DNA of 64,000 nucleotides from Bimastos eiseni (lineage: Eukaryota; Annelida; Clitellata; Crassiclitellata; Lumbricidae), in contig OY365807.1 of the NCBI GenBank assembly GCA_959347315.1, positions 30,423,128 through 30,487,127 of the forward strand, written 5' to 3'. Below are positions 34,365 through 46,904 of this stretch, one piece after another. The translations under genes were made by a program, and so were the position numbers. The notes beneath the pieces are model-generated. The model was not told the origin of the DNA, did not search any database, and saw nothing but the letters and a program-made list of their open reading frames with translations. Position 1 is the stretch's first letter; every line of letters starts with the position of its first letter.

Positions 34365-35254
34365 ACTCGCGGATGAATTGCATAAACCCGTAGTAAGACG
34401 TTTTAGGAAAAGGAAGGTGTACGTTGGTGGAATAGATGAAATATGGGCTGCTGATTTAGTCGATATGGAGAGTTTCGCTAAAGATAACGATGGCGTGAAA
34501 TACTTACTAACCGTAATAGATGTGTTTTCCAAGTACGGTTAGATTGTACCATTAAATGATAAGAGTGGAAAATCTACGGCTAGTGGCATCGTGAAAATAT
34601 TAGAGAGCGGTAGAAGACCAGGCAAGGTTTGGGCGGATAAAGGTAAAGAATTTTACAATAAAGACGTTAAGAAATTAGTCGAGTTGTATTCTAAGGAGAA
34701 CGAAGAAAAGTCGCGCGTTGTTGAGCGTTGGAATAGAACAATGCGTGAAAAAATATTTTACAGCTAATTCAACTAGACGATATATCGATGTGTTGGATGA
34801 ACTGGTTAGTAATTGTAATGAAACTAGGCATTCTTCCATTAAAATGACACCCTCTAAAGCTAGTTTGAAAATGAATGAAAAGGTAGTTTGGATGAACTTA
34901 TACGGTTATGAGATCTCGGAACCTATTATAGCCAGGTTTTCGATGGGTGATAAAGTTAGAATAACGAAGAGGAAGAACATCTTTGAAAAAGGTTTCACAC
35001 CGAGATGGACGGAAGAGATCTTCACAATTTCAAAGATTCAATACACGGATCCACCAACTTATAAGATCACTGATTATAATGGTGAGGAAATACAGGGCTC
35101 ATTTTACGAACAGGAGCTACAGAAGGTTACTCAAGAAATATTTAGAATAGAAAAAGTTATCAGGAAACGGGGAAACAAGTCGCTGGTGAAATGGCTTGGT
35201 TATCCTGAGTTATTTAATTCATGGATTGATAATGAAGACTTGGTGGCCACGTGA
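34361..35254 (+). pseudogene. INT: Retroviral-type integrase with chromodomain (Polinton), broken
   Basis: Inserts the element. The DDE core is visible: first Asp in IWAADLVDM (about 34440), second in VWADKGKEFYN (about 34630), Glu in NEEKSRVVERWNRTM (about 34700). Then come TRHSSIKMTPSKA, an SH3-like region (FSMGDKVRITKRKNIFEKGF, about 34935) and a C-terminal chromodomain (RIEKVIRKRGNKSLVKWLGY ... NSWIDNEDL, about 35145-35245), which would target modified histones. Lesions: TAG at 34540 in place of an aromatic residue after SKYG, and a frameshift near 34755. The start is uncertain and seems to overlap the phospholipase end. The stop coincides with the inner edge of the right terminal repeat. 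Confidence 0.92.
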
Positions 35255-35519
35255 TGACTCATCATCGAAACTATTGGAAATTCCCGTGACTTTTGACCTA
35301 TTGGCGGACGTTTTGACCAGGGTTGTGTATGAATTGTGGCTCATTTTTCAATTTTATGGTGGCCTGTTTGGTTGGTAATAGAACCATGATGTGGGTTGTT
35401 GTGATTTTTGGTGATTTTGTAACCTAATTATAGGTTGATAATAGGTTTTATAACCTATTAGGTGGTGAATTGACCATAAAATTGGTCAATTGTCCTAGTT
35501 TATTGAATTTCCTACTACT
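35254..35519 (-). repeat. Polinton right terminal inverted repeat
   Basis: Inverted partner of 24345-24611. Scattered single-base differences show independent decay since insertion. Confidence 0.93.
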
Positions 35520-35525
35520 TCTCTC
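35520..35525. repeat. Polinton target-site duplication, right (TCTCTC)
   Basis: Identical to 24339-24344. Confidence 0.9.
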
Positions 35526-36140
35526 GGTCTAGTTACTACCACCTGCGACGACTTCGAGCTGTCAGGCGATTTGTTCCCTCATCCGTTTTTACCACTGTGG
35601 TTCATGTTTCTGTCTGCTCCCGCATTGATTACTGTAACTCGCTTCCTATTGGTCTTCCGAAATCTTGCCGGTCACCTCTTCAATTTTTACTAAATGCAAC
35701 TTCCCGTCTGATCGCCCGCCTTCCTCGCTACTCTCACATCTCTACCTTCATAACTGAGCACTTACACTGGAATCCGCTCATAGCCCGCATTCGATTTATA
35801 GTTCTTATCTTTACAACCAGAGTGTTTTTGGGTGAGGCTCCACGCTATCTTTGTGACCTTATCCGCCGTCCTATTTCGGTTTCCTCTCGTCGTCCTCTTT
35901 GTTCCTTAGATCGACATGATCTCTTGGTCATTCGGACTCGGACGGTTATCGCTTAACTTCGTGCTCATACGTCTGTTGGTCCTTTGCTTTGGGATGATTA
36001 GCCCTACATAGCTTGTTCTTCGATTTTAGCTCGTGGTGCATCTGCTTCTGCCCGCATTCTTAAGATTGTTCTTTTCCCATGGGAGTTTTCGCACTGAGGG
36101 CGTCTCTGATTAGGTTGTACTGGGAGAGGCGCTACAGGAA
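35526..36140 (+). mobile_element. Right half of a non-LTR retrotransposon (CR1/Jockey/RTE-like RT 3' region)
   Basis: Coding similarity to the C-terminal part of many marine-invertebrate LINE reverse transcriptases: SSYYHLRRLRAVRRF right at the junction, then SRIDYCNSLPIGLP, NATSRLIARLPR, HISTFITEHLHWNPLIARIR and EAPRYLCDLIRR. Stops appear after about 35956. Its 5' neighbour is at 24283-24344, so the Polinton inserted into this older element. The 3' end is not sharply defined. Confidence 0.75.
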
Positions 36141-37600
36141 TACGTAAATACAATACTATATACAACACAATACAATTCTTGCGTATTATTTGTGTTAGTT
36201 ACAAATGAGTGCAAATGACAAACTATACATTATATACATAACGCGTACATTTGGACAATATGTTTTAACATAATGTGGCGTACACATTATGATAGAACTA
36301 TCAAGGCAAATATTAATACAAAATTGTGTATTACATACCAAATATATTGCATGATCCAACTTTTTGCATGTGTTTTGCTGGTTCATGAATGGAGTGTATA
36401 GATATTTACTTATGGGGTGTGCAAGTTTTGGTGTGGTTCTATGTTTGCTCACGTAACACTATGATTGAAAAGTTATAGTTCTGCACCTACGGTTAGGATG
36501 ATCTATTCCAATCATTAAACAGAAAAAAGTTAATCCACATGACGTCATACAAGAGTGCGAATCAAAGGCTAGTCAGTCATCCGATGAAGACCAGTCACAA
36601 GTACATCCAGATGTTCAAAATCCAGCGAGCAATAATTGGTTTCAAACGTATCATAGAGTTCGAGCATTGCATCAACATTGATTTATGTCGATTTTTCATT
36701 CCATGTCTTGGAGAATAGAGACATGGAGCCACATGAGCCACGATATCTCTGCATTGTGGCTTAGTCGAAATTCCTTTCATTGGAGATTACAGACTGGGTA
36801 AAATAGTGGTAAGGATCTATCAACGGTGGAAGGTAGGTGAGTCTACTTATTGTAAGGGTCTTATTGGTTCCTCGTCTTCTTCGTCATGAAGTCCATGGAT
36901 CGCAGACTCGTGAGTGTTCAATGCAATCCTGGTTTCCGCTGCAAACTCCCTGAGTCTAAAGACCCGTATATGGTGTCTACGGCCACCCTGACATCTATTA
37001 CCAGAGTTTTCAGTATGTTTTGCATTGACATTATCTGCACCCATTCGACCGAATCTACTCTTGTTTTTAGCCTGGAGACTGACGTTGGTGTTGGGCGGTA
37101 TCAGAGGCAACGTAGCGATTTGACATCATAGTTTAACTTCTCCTATCCCTTCTCCTCTCCAGAGGTACATGTACCCACTGGGCAGTGGGAACCAGGTTTA
37201 TTGTGATGGTGACTCGCCCTGCCACAATTCCGTCAATGAGTATGTGCATTTTTTAGAAGGAAGGTGGTGTCGCCACTCATCACCCCACTGCACCCTGGTG
37301 GAGTTGCAGCTGTTGGTCCGCGACTGCTTATTCTTCGGCGACAAACCCCGCCTGTTTCGCAGCCACCTTCATGCTGAAGGGCATTCTACCATCCGCCACC
37401 TGTGGATTTGCTGGGTTGCAGTACAGCTCCGCTTAACCACAATTTATTGGCTGCAGATACCAAGCTAATTAAAACGAGCGCCTGCAAATCGTTTGTGGCT
37501 GTCTGAAGCGAAAATGATTAGGATATCAGAAGAAAATAATCCCGTACAAAACCGATTTTAATCAACTCTTAAAAAACAGAAAATTATAACAGACAGAATA
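36141..37600. other. Noncoding stretch
   Basis: No coding exon or repeat family recognised. Open frames on both strands at 36847-37131 and 37169-37468 have no family features. Confidence 0.4.
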
Positions 37601-38000
37601 GGTTAGAAAGACCGAGTGACAGACAGACAGACATACAGACAGACAAACAGGCAGACAGACGTATATGTCCATAGGTCGATTGACACACCGACATACATAC
37701 GCAGACGAACAAAAGCTCATGCAGGTGCAGGCGTGTACATGTGCATGCAGCTAATCGGAAAGAAAGACAAGTGAACAAAGAGTCAAGCAGGCAGGCAAAC
37801 AGACACACAGGCCGACAAGTGACCATATATAGATTCTATTATTTGTCAGCAACAGACTATTATAACAAAAGACAGGAGGAAGACAGAGAAACGGAAATAT
37901 ATGCTGGCAAGCAGATAGGAAGACAGAATTCAAAAACAACAGAAAGACAAACTTTCGAGAAGACACCAGGCAGACGGAGAGATATAAATAGGAGGCATAA
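37601..38000. repeat. GACA/CAGA-rich degenerate microsatellite
   Basis: Loose (GACA)n-like sequence (GACAGACAGACATACAGACA and similar) with decaying units to about 38000. Confidence 0.6.
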
Positions 38001-38145
38001 TAGATAGATAGAAGGGACGAGAGCTAGGGGAAGAAATGACCGCCAGCGATGTCACTAGTTTTGGATTGATGAAGAAAACGACAACGATGAGTCTCTGGAT
38101 GCTGTGTTCAAATACATCACTTGACATTATTCTCTGATTCAGTCT

Positions 38146-38312
38146 GCAAAGATAATTCGCAAGAGATACATATAGTCCAAGGATAATTCGCAAGAGATAG
38201 CCTAAAGAAAATTCGCAAGAGATAGCTTTAAAATAATTCGCAAGAGATAGCTAAGATAATTCGCAAGAGATAGCTAAGATAATTCGCAAGAGATAGCCTA
38301 AAGATAATTTAC
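38146..38312. repeat. ~24-28 bp tandem repeat, about 6 copies
   Basis: Unit core AATTCGCAAGAGATAGC, followed by TAAGAT or CTAAAGA spacers of variable length. Confidence 0.9.
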
Positions 38313-41300
38313 AAAGATAAACGCCAATTTCTTAAACGCCGCAATTATGTGTCCACCTATATAACGTTAAAGAAACATTTTAAACACAATGCAACGGTTA
38401 CTGGCGTGGGTCTGTCACGATAGCCAATAGATCTATTTATTTCGTATTATTGACTCGGAACACAAATCTTTTCAGTTTTACTGCCATAGGCCTATCTGCC
38501 AATATCAATTTTGTTTGACTGCATATTATACCGAGCGAATTCTATGTTCGCATTTTCTGACCAAGATGTGTAGTGGTAAACGCAAAACATGTACACGGTA
38601 CAGTAGCCGACCATCCCAGAGGACCCAGACAGTATACAGGATATTTTCCTAGTAGCGGTCAAATAATTAGACGTGAGTAGATGCTGTATAACAGCGCACA
38701 TACTCTGGTCTACGGCCCTGTTTCTAACGTTGGCCCTAATTAGCCGAGAGATTGTCAACCTGTAAACCAAGACAATGTGCAATGTGAACAAATTTAACCA
38801 AACATGGGCTTCGGCAGACCTGAGACCACAAATGAACGACGCACTAGAAGAATAATTGCCGCTAAAATACACTGACGGATTGAGTGGGCCGACAGATAAG
38901 TAATAAACTACAAACTGTAATTAATTGCAGCACAAGAAATGCCAAATGGCGATCGGTTCTAGGAGAAGATTTCAGACAAGGAGACTGGTTGACAGATTTT
39001 AAAATCAGCAGACGTGTCGATATGGTCACGTTCTGCCACCTCACACTACTATATATATATAGTAATATATATATATGTCCCAAAGAGGAAATTATGACGT
39101 AAAGCACAGCCAAGAGCATGGATTCTATTGAGTAAAAGTCAAGGTATGCGAACTGAAATGAGTAGATTAATTTGCGAAATTATTGGCGGATTTGATTAAG
39201 ATTGCATACAAGTTGCATACAATATCGCGAATGCGTTAGAAACTATAGCTTATTAATGTGAATGCTGTGTTTTCAAAGAGATAGGCCTACTACGTCTTCC
39301 CGCTGTAGACTGTGGTGGTGAAATTGCTTTCAAATCGAAAGTACATAACTTACCTTAGTGTAACCCGCGGCAGTCTTTCATCGCCATGGAAAGATCCTCC
39401 ATTCATCATCGTCTATTTTCTGCCAGCGGCAACTCCGCCTCATTCTAGTTGTCGAAATACAAGTAGGTGGTTCCTGTGACCTATTCCATGTGACAACGTA
39501 TTTGGACTCTTCCGTCTATTATGAACTTCCCTGCGGTCGATCGGCTACCGTTTTCCCATCCGTCTTCTGCACCGCCTCTGGGGAAGCGCATCACCTAGCC
39601 CCCACTCCAACAACAAAGGGTTCGTTGGTGGACGACAGCAGCTCATTAGACACATCCTGATGATGGATGCATGATTAAGCAATCCACACTCCAGATCTGA
39701 TCATTGTCAAACTGGGTACAAGATGTACAATTGTATGCTTATATGAAGGCACAAGACATTCCGGTAAGGTTTCAGATATTGGGTTTTATATGCCTCTAAT
39801 GTCGCACATTCACAGTTACTTCGGTCAATGGTGGATTGGTGAATAGAGGGACTAAAAAAGGATTTAAAAATGGATGGATAGACTGAAGGGCAAATTGATG
39901 GAAGGAAGGATGAAGAATCGATTGATATGTAGATAGATATAGATGGATATCGATGGATATCGATGAATGGACGAATTCATTCAGAATGTTTGTGTCACCT
40001 CTCTTATATATATTTTCGATCAACTAACTCAACTTATTCCTCTACTAATAATTATGAATGACTACACTCTGGTAGTTACTGTAATCTACGCCATTTGACA
40101 TTCAATCCGTTCGAAGTTTTCAAATATTTCTGTAACTGAACGGCTAAGTCCGATTTTTTTTATTGTTCGTCGCATTATATTCATGGCGACTGGCAGTTGA
40201 GGGTAGCTTCGAGAAACCAGATTGGTAGAAGTTTGAGAGTCACTTTGATGTAGCCTAAATAGCCAATGACTCGAGCAACCGGTTGTTTTGGAGACGAAAG
40301 ACAAACTCTAGAGATGGATAATTGTTTGAACGGATTTCATTGTCAAGTGATGCTTTTTTGAATGACGAGGGACAAAATGGTGTTTCAAAAGAGGGAATCG
40401 TTTTCAGTAGGTAAGGAAAGGTTGTTGACGATGGGAACAAAGATAGATGCGCTGTCTTCATAGAGGAGTGTCACACTGAATCAAGTTCCATCTGTGTGTC
40501 GGGAAGAGTTTCGATCTGTGGATTACAGGAAAGGTTAGGTCTCTGCTCTGGCTGGAATGCAGATGATGAGGATCAAAACAAAGAAGATGGACATTCTTGA
40601 TCCGAGGAAGGAGTGTCATCAGAAGGATTGTTGGTAGCATAGGAAAGGAATGATTGAAAAAATCAAAGACAGAGGTCATGGTAATTCTGTCAGTAAGGGC
40701 AGAACCCTCGGACTCAGCTCCTGCAGACGAGGAAGATGAAAGAAAATGTGAAAGTGGGCAATGTAATGTAATCAGTTAAATAGCGACCCTTAAAGACATC
40801 TCCATCTACTAAGTGCTCCACCAGCTGCGTGTTGGGAAGAGATTCGACGGATGGAAAATAATTGAGTTTAGGCTGTCTATTATCATGACTATATGCCATT
40901 TAATACTGATTATATGCAATATAATTATATATGACTTAATAATATGTATTTTTTTATCCTCACTATCGCGTGTTAAATATAAAATTTTCTTTGCACATTA
41001 ATTGACCTCCCTTGCTCTTTGGCACTTATTGTCTTGACGTTGCGATCAGTGACTTCTGCGATTTCAGTTCAAATCCGCCTCTTAGTAGAAACGCTATTTC
41101 AATTTTCAGAAATGAAAATAAATAGACAAATAAAGTAACAAACGAGGGCTCATACATAATACTATTATGGTGTCTTCGTAGTCTGAGCGCCTCACGAGTC
41201 GTGACCCCTTCTCACCGACCTTCTCTTTTCTCTGTTACCATTCTCTTCTCTCTGGCTCGTTGCCTATATCTGATTCTCTGTCTCTGCCTGACTCTCTCTG

Positions 41301-42240
41301 CCTGTATCTGCCTGTCTGTATGTCTATCTATCCTTGTGTGTGTGTCTCTCTCTCTCTTTGTGTCTATCTGTATCTATCTATCTGCCAATCTCCACCGCCG
41401 ACTGTCAGTTAATGCTTTCCAGGAATAAGAGAGATTTAAGTGCAGAACTACATGGACATGCACTAAGGAAGACACATCTACGTGTGAAATTTTTTAATTA
41501 ATGAGGTTTATATGTATATATGTGCAAATATGTTTCAAACCAGAACACATTGGAAATGTCGATCAGCATTAAACAGAAACTTAGCCGAGCGTGTTCTGTT
41601 TCCTGTTAATGGTGACTATTTTTTTATACCGATTTCGGAGATGAACAGAGACAGACAGATCGATGATGTCCTTTGCTTTACAATAAAATCCCCAGATTCG
41701 ATTAAATCCTCTATAGTCAGCGTAATTTTAACAGAGATCATTGCCTTCCCTGGTTTCTGCAATGCATCAGACATCACCTGCGTCCATACAATCCAAACAG
41801 TGTCAACTTACACCAGTTCTAAACCGAGTCTCTCGTAGCTTGCTCGATACTAAGCCTGGTCTGCAATCCAACGATTGATGGCTACGGCCTGCTGGGCGTG
41901 CTCAGTAAAAGGATCCTGGAGAGAGAACATTTGTCTTGGACGTCGCTTACTCAATATAGGTGCACGCAATGCGAGCAATAAATAAATATAATCAAAGGAG
42001 CTGCTTTTAAATAAGCTCGTTTTGAAAGTTTAATGACGTTCTCGATTATACACAATCATGTTATCAAAGCTCTTTGACTGATAGACAAACGTTGAAGAAT
42101 TTATTTTTAAATGTGCGTTTTTAAATTTGCCTTTATTTTCTAACTGATATCAACGTAATATAAGTACAAGTACAGCTTGAACGAATGATGACAAGTTATT
42201 ACAGGAGTCGAATTTAACTGTCGGCAGCCATGCAAATACC
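38313..42240. other. Noncoding stretch
   Basis: Features only a short TA palindrome at about 39047-39075 and (CT/TGTC)n-like runs at 41215-41395. No supported gene. Open frames are short and unstructured. Confidence 0.4.
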
Positions 42241-42242
42241 TC

Positions 42243-42768
42243 TAATCATGTGACCAACGCCGCCACGCGCCGAAATAACGCCTTACAGGGGATTCGAATA
42301 TCGAACTCGTTCTGCGACTGCGCCGCAGTATCAGTATGTAATCTAATAAGCTTACTATACGGCTCCTTTTTGGTTGCCGAAAGTATTCATCGTTTCCACA
42401 TGGTATCCACCGAACGGACGCCGGTCCTTTGTGGTTGGTCTTCGTCATCATCTGCTCCGATGCTTCACCGCTGACCATGTTGTCCCTGTCCTCACCAACA
42501 GTGGTAGTACCACTGCCTCTACCACTTCCCCCTGTGCTCGGTCCATCGGTTGTTATAGGCTCACCAGTTGTAATAGACTCACTGGCAGTTTCAGACCAAC
42601 CAGTCGTGATTGGCTGACTATCTTGTGATGGGCTGATGACGTCTGGACCGTTTGATGACGGTCGTTTTGTGCTGGGTTTGGCTGTGTATTCGGGTTGCGT
42701 AGTCGGTTCAGGATGGGTCACTGGTGGCCGTACCTCTCGACTGCAGGACACAGATAAATCTACTTCAG
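42243..42768 (-). other. Candidate host exon: Ser/Thr/Pro-rich (mucin-like) extracellular segment
   Basis: On the minus strand a strong acceptor (TTGCTTTTGTTTCAG) precedes a frame running APEVDLSVSCSREVRPPVTH, then a long Thr/Ser/Pro/Gly-rich stretch (SITTGEPITTDGPSTGGSGR), to about 42400. A possible donor (GTAAGC) lies near 42346-42351, and beyond it the frame looks random. Such linkers are common in secreted or membrane glycoproteins. Paired with the CUB-like exon upstream at 43256-43880. Confidence 0.4.
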
Positions 42769-43255
42769 GGGCGGCTGAAACAAAAGCAACACTCAGAAAC
42801 TACATCCTGGTACTTTGGAAGCCTACGTACATAATTAAAACAGTTCACGATTGAAAAGATTAATTGTATTGCAGAATTGAGCTTATAAAATTATTCGTTA
42901 AACATCGATATTTTTGCGCGACCTTATTGACGTAAGCCCTATCCGCGCATAATCACCCGCAAATTTTAAATTAGACACACGACAAGTCGGGTAATCCAGA
43001 ATTTCTGAAACGACTTCCTTGGTGAGAAAGCAAGTTTGAAGAGGCGAATCTTACATTTAGACATCAAACAACGAACGGAATGAACAGAACTTTGACAGCG
43101 AATTGAAACGTTTTGATGGACCAGCATCGGAGAGCGCAGCTCAATTAGGAAGCAGCAGCATTCATTGAGTAATACATTGAGACTCTTATAGATTAACTAA
43201 ACGTTATTTTGTTACTGTCGTTGCTACTACTTCATGTTGACCACAGTCATTCAGC

Positions 43256-43880
43256 CTAACGGACATGTAGGCCTACATGCGATTGGATGCAACAGAGACC
43301 GAGCTTCAACTCACTGTGTATCGAAAGAATAAATGTAGCGACGACAGGGTCTTCCGTTGAAGGCAGTTCTTCTCTGCGAAACTCAATAACGACGAATGCT
43401 TCTGATGTCCTGCTGAGGGCATAGGTCACGAGTTCCTCCTCCTTTAGGTTCATCAGTGAACAAAGCAGGAGATCGGTCTTATTGGGGGCTGATGATGATG
43501 ATGACGATAGTGATGAGAAGGAGGTGGAAGAGGGGGAGGAGGAGGATGTGGACAACGATGCCCAACATCGTTCTGGATCAGCTCGCAATTTGTCTAAGAT
43601 AAGGACAGTGGCCCGGACGCTAACGTTAACAGCAGTAACACGATTGGCTAGCTTTGTGCCGTTAGAGGAACTGTTATCAGCGGTTAATGCTGCTGAAACT
43701 TTGCAGCTGCAGTTCATGTTTGAATTGACCATAGGCTTCGGATGGTTTGGACTGACGATGAGCAATCTATTGTGTGCAGTGATCTTCGGCCAACCATGTC
43801 CCATGCAGATATCGATTGTGGCGTCGTCTGCATAAGTAACAATGTCGGAACGATCAATCAATCTATCAATTCATTCTGGA
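43256..43880 (-). other. Candidate host exon: CUB-like extracellular domain
   Basis: A minus-strand open frame of about 200 codons follows an acceptor-like TAATATTTCCAG at about 43880. Text such as NRLLIVSPNHPKPMVNSNMN, CSCKVSA and ATVLILDKLRAD resembles the start of CUB domains (SPNYP ... NC.W.I). A Ser-rich loop and EAFVVIEFRREELPSTEDPV then follow. With the downstream Ser/Thr-rich exon this suggests one secreted or surface glycoprotein gene. The donor site is not obvious. Assignment is tentative. Confidence 0.4.
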
Positions 43881-44114
43881 AATATTAAAATAACCCAACA
43901 GTAGGCCTATGAAACTTTACATTGTCACTTACACTGTCACTTACATTGTCACTTGCATTGTTACACATCCTTTCTGTTGTCTATAGATCAGATTAAAACA
44001 CTGTTTTGAACAATTGAGGCTATTGACAGGTCATGCAAATTGAGCCATTAGTGTTGCAATCGAGAAACGGGAATCAATCTGATATTAAGTAACACTTTGT
44101 TGGGGGAATATTCG

Positions 44115-44440
44115 GCTTCAGAAGTCGGGTCGGATTGGGAAGTTGGACCCGTGGACAACTCTGATCCATATGCATATGCTTGAGGCATAAAAACATTATG
44201 TAATTGTGTATGTATATATGCATTATTTAAATGCATTATTTATATGCCTTATTTATATGCATTTATATGGTCTTAGAGGCACCCGAAAGACATCAGTTCG
44301 GAGAAGCTTCTCAGAGTTGCCTTTGGGTCCAATTTTCATGAGCCGACCCAACCCAAACCATCAAAAATGGATTCGACCCGACCCGACTTCTACAGCCAAA
44401 CATCTCACCCGACCCGACCGTACATGACCCGAAGGTAGTG
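44115..44440. repeat. Small inverted-repeat element with GGGTCGG motifs
   Basis: Left GAAGTCGGGTCGGATTGGG (about 44119) and right ACCCGACCCGACTTC / CACCCGACCCGACCG (about 44375-44420) are inverted. The ~300 bp size and iterated ACCCG units suggest a MITE. No target duplication was verified. Confidence 0.45.
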
Positions 44441-44847
44441 CTAATTTTACTAATATTATTTATCGTCAAATTCTAATGTCGTAAAAACGCAGCCCAGTCA
44501 GACCGTCAATACGATCATAATATTGATTTGTGAGGACGTATCAGGAAAGATACCCTTCGTTTCATTCCATTTAATTTGGCCTACAACTTACTTTCGCCAT
44601 AAATATATGCAAACAAATTTAGAATATTCTTGGATACGTAAGAGTCCGGTTCGCATGTCCCAACGTTTGACAAAATGGTCTGCTAAAAATGACACCTAAA
44701 AAGCGACTCTAAATAGCTAGTTCCGCGAGAGGAGCTATATAAATTCTCAAATACGATACGATGTCTGTATGCAGGTATGAACATATGTATGCATATGTAT
44801 GTATGTGTGTATGTATGTGATATAAAGATAGACATATTCAAAGAGGG

Positions 44848-45389
44848 GCACTTTTAACTACTGTAGTTATTAACCAGTAGTTATAACTACTATAGAGGCA
44901 GTTGCCTAGTAGTTATAACTAGTTTTAAAGAAGTAGTTAAAAGTAGTCATAACTCCTTTATCAAGTAGTTTTAAGTTAACTACAATATTTCACATTAACT
45001 AGACTCAACATTTTTCGTATTTACTAGATCCGTCTTACAGGTATTTCTCTGTTATTTCACGACAAACATGGACGCTGCCCATAATAATCTCATAAGTAAA
45101 TTCGCTATGAAAATCATTTAATTAAAATTTGCACATACTAATGTGAAGAAGTGGGTTCCTCTCAGAACTACAGAGAAAGCCTAAGGCATTATGCCTGTTT
45201 AATGGCATACCAATGTACCGTGACATAACATTAGTAAAGTAGTCTTAAATGTAGTTAACTACTTATGTGATCGTTACAACAGTAGTTATAACTACTTGTC
45301 ATCTAAAGCAGTTAAGTAGTAGTTACAACTACATATCTTGAAAGTAGTTTGGAAGTAGTTTTAACAACTAGTAGAGTAATTGGGAGTGC
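44848..45389. mobile_element. MITE with iterated GTAGTTATAACTAC palindromes (542 bp)
   Basis: The ends pair imperfectly: left GCACTTTTAACTACTGTAG, right (reverse complement) GCACTCCCAATTACTCTAC. Internally the palindrome GTAGTTATAACTAC and its variants recur at least six times on both sides. It has no coding capacity. End structure is hAT-like by analogy with the other two MITEs here, but no clean target duplication is seen. Confidence 0.6.
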
Positions 45390-45394
45390 AGGAC

Positions 45395-46240
45395 ATAATG
45401 TTATGCCCTCCGGACATTTGCCTCCGGACATTTGTCCCACCCGACTAGGACAATAGCCCCCTCAGTGTAAACAATAAGCTCACCTAAATTATATATTCGT
45501 GCTTGTATGTGTGTACATATGATGCGTGTTACTAAACCTGTTAATATCTATTTTTAGAGGATTGACATGTTGCGTTGGTTTCAGAATCTGTTAATAATTA
45601 CTACTCTCCGTGTTCGGTTCCAATACTTGCAAAGTTTGTTGACGAATCAGTTTGATACCACGTGATTATATAATGTCTGCACTAAATAATGAGTGTTTAA
45701 AGGGGCCATATGAGGTGTGCATGTTAGAAGTCTTTGTTTTGTAGGCACACATTTCTGAGATTTTCATCTATAGCTGTCTTCACCCACTCTCACTGTAACC
45801 CAATTGTAAGCATAGTTACTAGCTGACCTTCACCGCTTATATTCTGAGATCGTTATCTATATAGAGGTAATCACCCACTCTCACTCTTATTAACGGGAGA
45901 TGACCATCGCGTATCACTGACGGTTTGCTAACCAACAGTAGCTGCTTACTAGCTGACTTTCACCGATTATTAAGGCGTTTCACAGACTGTATGCAGTATT
46001 TATGCATCCAGCAAGATAAATAAAGATTCAGAACTGGACTCACTTTGTCTCCTGTACGACACAATAATTAGTTGCTTGTTTCATATATTTTACATAATGA
46101 CAGTTAAATATATAACTTGTCATCATCCGTTCCTACTTAACACTGGGGGGGGGGGGGTAATTGTCTGGGGGCAAATGGGAGGGGGAGATGTCCGGGGGCA
46201 ATTGTCCGGGAGGCAAATGTCCGTTCTCCGTAGTTGGTGC
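45395..46240 (-). mobile_element. Short non-autonomous TIR element with GGACATTTGCC subterminal repeats
   Basis: Both ends carry inverted arrays of (C)CGGACATTTGCC / GGGGGCAATTGTCC. The outer ~280 bp on the left matches the reverse complement of about 57190-57560, and the right part matches the reverse complement of about 53600-54000. This is therefore an internally deleted relative, in opposite orientation, of the 4 kb element at 53600-57560. Contains a 13-G run at 46145-46157. Confidence 0.65.
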
Positions 46241-46904
46241 CCATCACTGGACATATTATTATACTCATACAGTGTTAATGCATGCGTAAAAGTACATTTA
46301 TGTATACATAGGCCTATATACAAAATCTACATGCCTACACATGCATCCGCACATGCTGATGTACTAATAAATAGGCGTATACCTTCGAGCCCTGAAGATC
46401 CTCCTAAAAGAAGCCATACTGCAACTGCAGACGTCAAAGCGGTTAGCATTGCGAATGCGCTGAATGTCTGCAATAAAAATAATTCGCAATATTAATCAGT
46501 TAATCATCATAACTTTCACAGCGAGCCCTACTCAATGCATGCGAATGAGAGTAATTCAAATGTTGAAAGGTGTGATAGTAGGTTCCAGCCAGAAAGTTAA
46601 GTTCTCGAAGAAGGACAGTAGTATTGCAAGTGATGGTATTTTTACTTTGACCTAGTCACGTGACCTCCTATGACGTCATCCACTGTCTCGCTTTGTCTCC
46701 GAGCGTTCGGCTGCTATGGGTGAATTTCAATCATAATTATCAAATCGTTCCACTCTCCTAACCAAGTGGTACTAACCAAGTGGCACTCCGTACTTTCATT
46801 CGTAATAGACATTTTAGAATCGTTCTCATCTAGTTTATTGTTATATTGGAATTAATTAATTAATTATCGTTGGCAGGACCAATGAGTTTTATTCAAGGCC
46901 ACAC
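46241..46904. other. Noncoding stretch
   Basis: The ~50 bp around 46655-46705 (GTGACCTCCTATGACGTCAT) recurs inverted at about 50230-50280. Otherwise nothing is recognised. Confidence 0.4.

Larger units (their letters stand above)
24345..35519. mobile_element. Polinton/Maverick element, full length, decayed (11,175 bp)
   Basis: Bounded by terminal inverted repeats beginning AGTAGTAAGAAA (left) and AGTAGTAGGAAA (right, reverse complement), with a perfect 6-bp target duplication. It carries the Polinton hallmark set: protein-primed PolB, adenain-like protease, capsid genes, packaging ATPase, phospholipase A2 and chromodomain integrase. PolB starts next to the left repeat and integrase ends at the edge of the right one. 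Structural genes lie on the minus strand between. Multiple stops, frameshifts and two internal deletions show that it is a fossil. Polintons are also classed with adintoviruses; this copy is an endogenous remnant. Confidence 0.95.

Noticed and set aside
41041..41090. tRNA/SINE-like B box (AGTTCAAATCC)
   Set aside because: No matching A box at the right distance and no cloverleaf or repeat boundary could be traced.
43482..43835. Plus-strand Asp/Glu-rich frame
   Set aside because: Antisense of the Ser-rich loop of the CUB-like minus-strand frame; acidic low complexity only.
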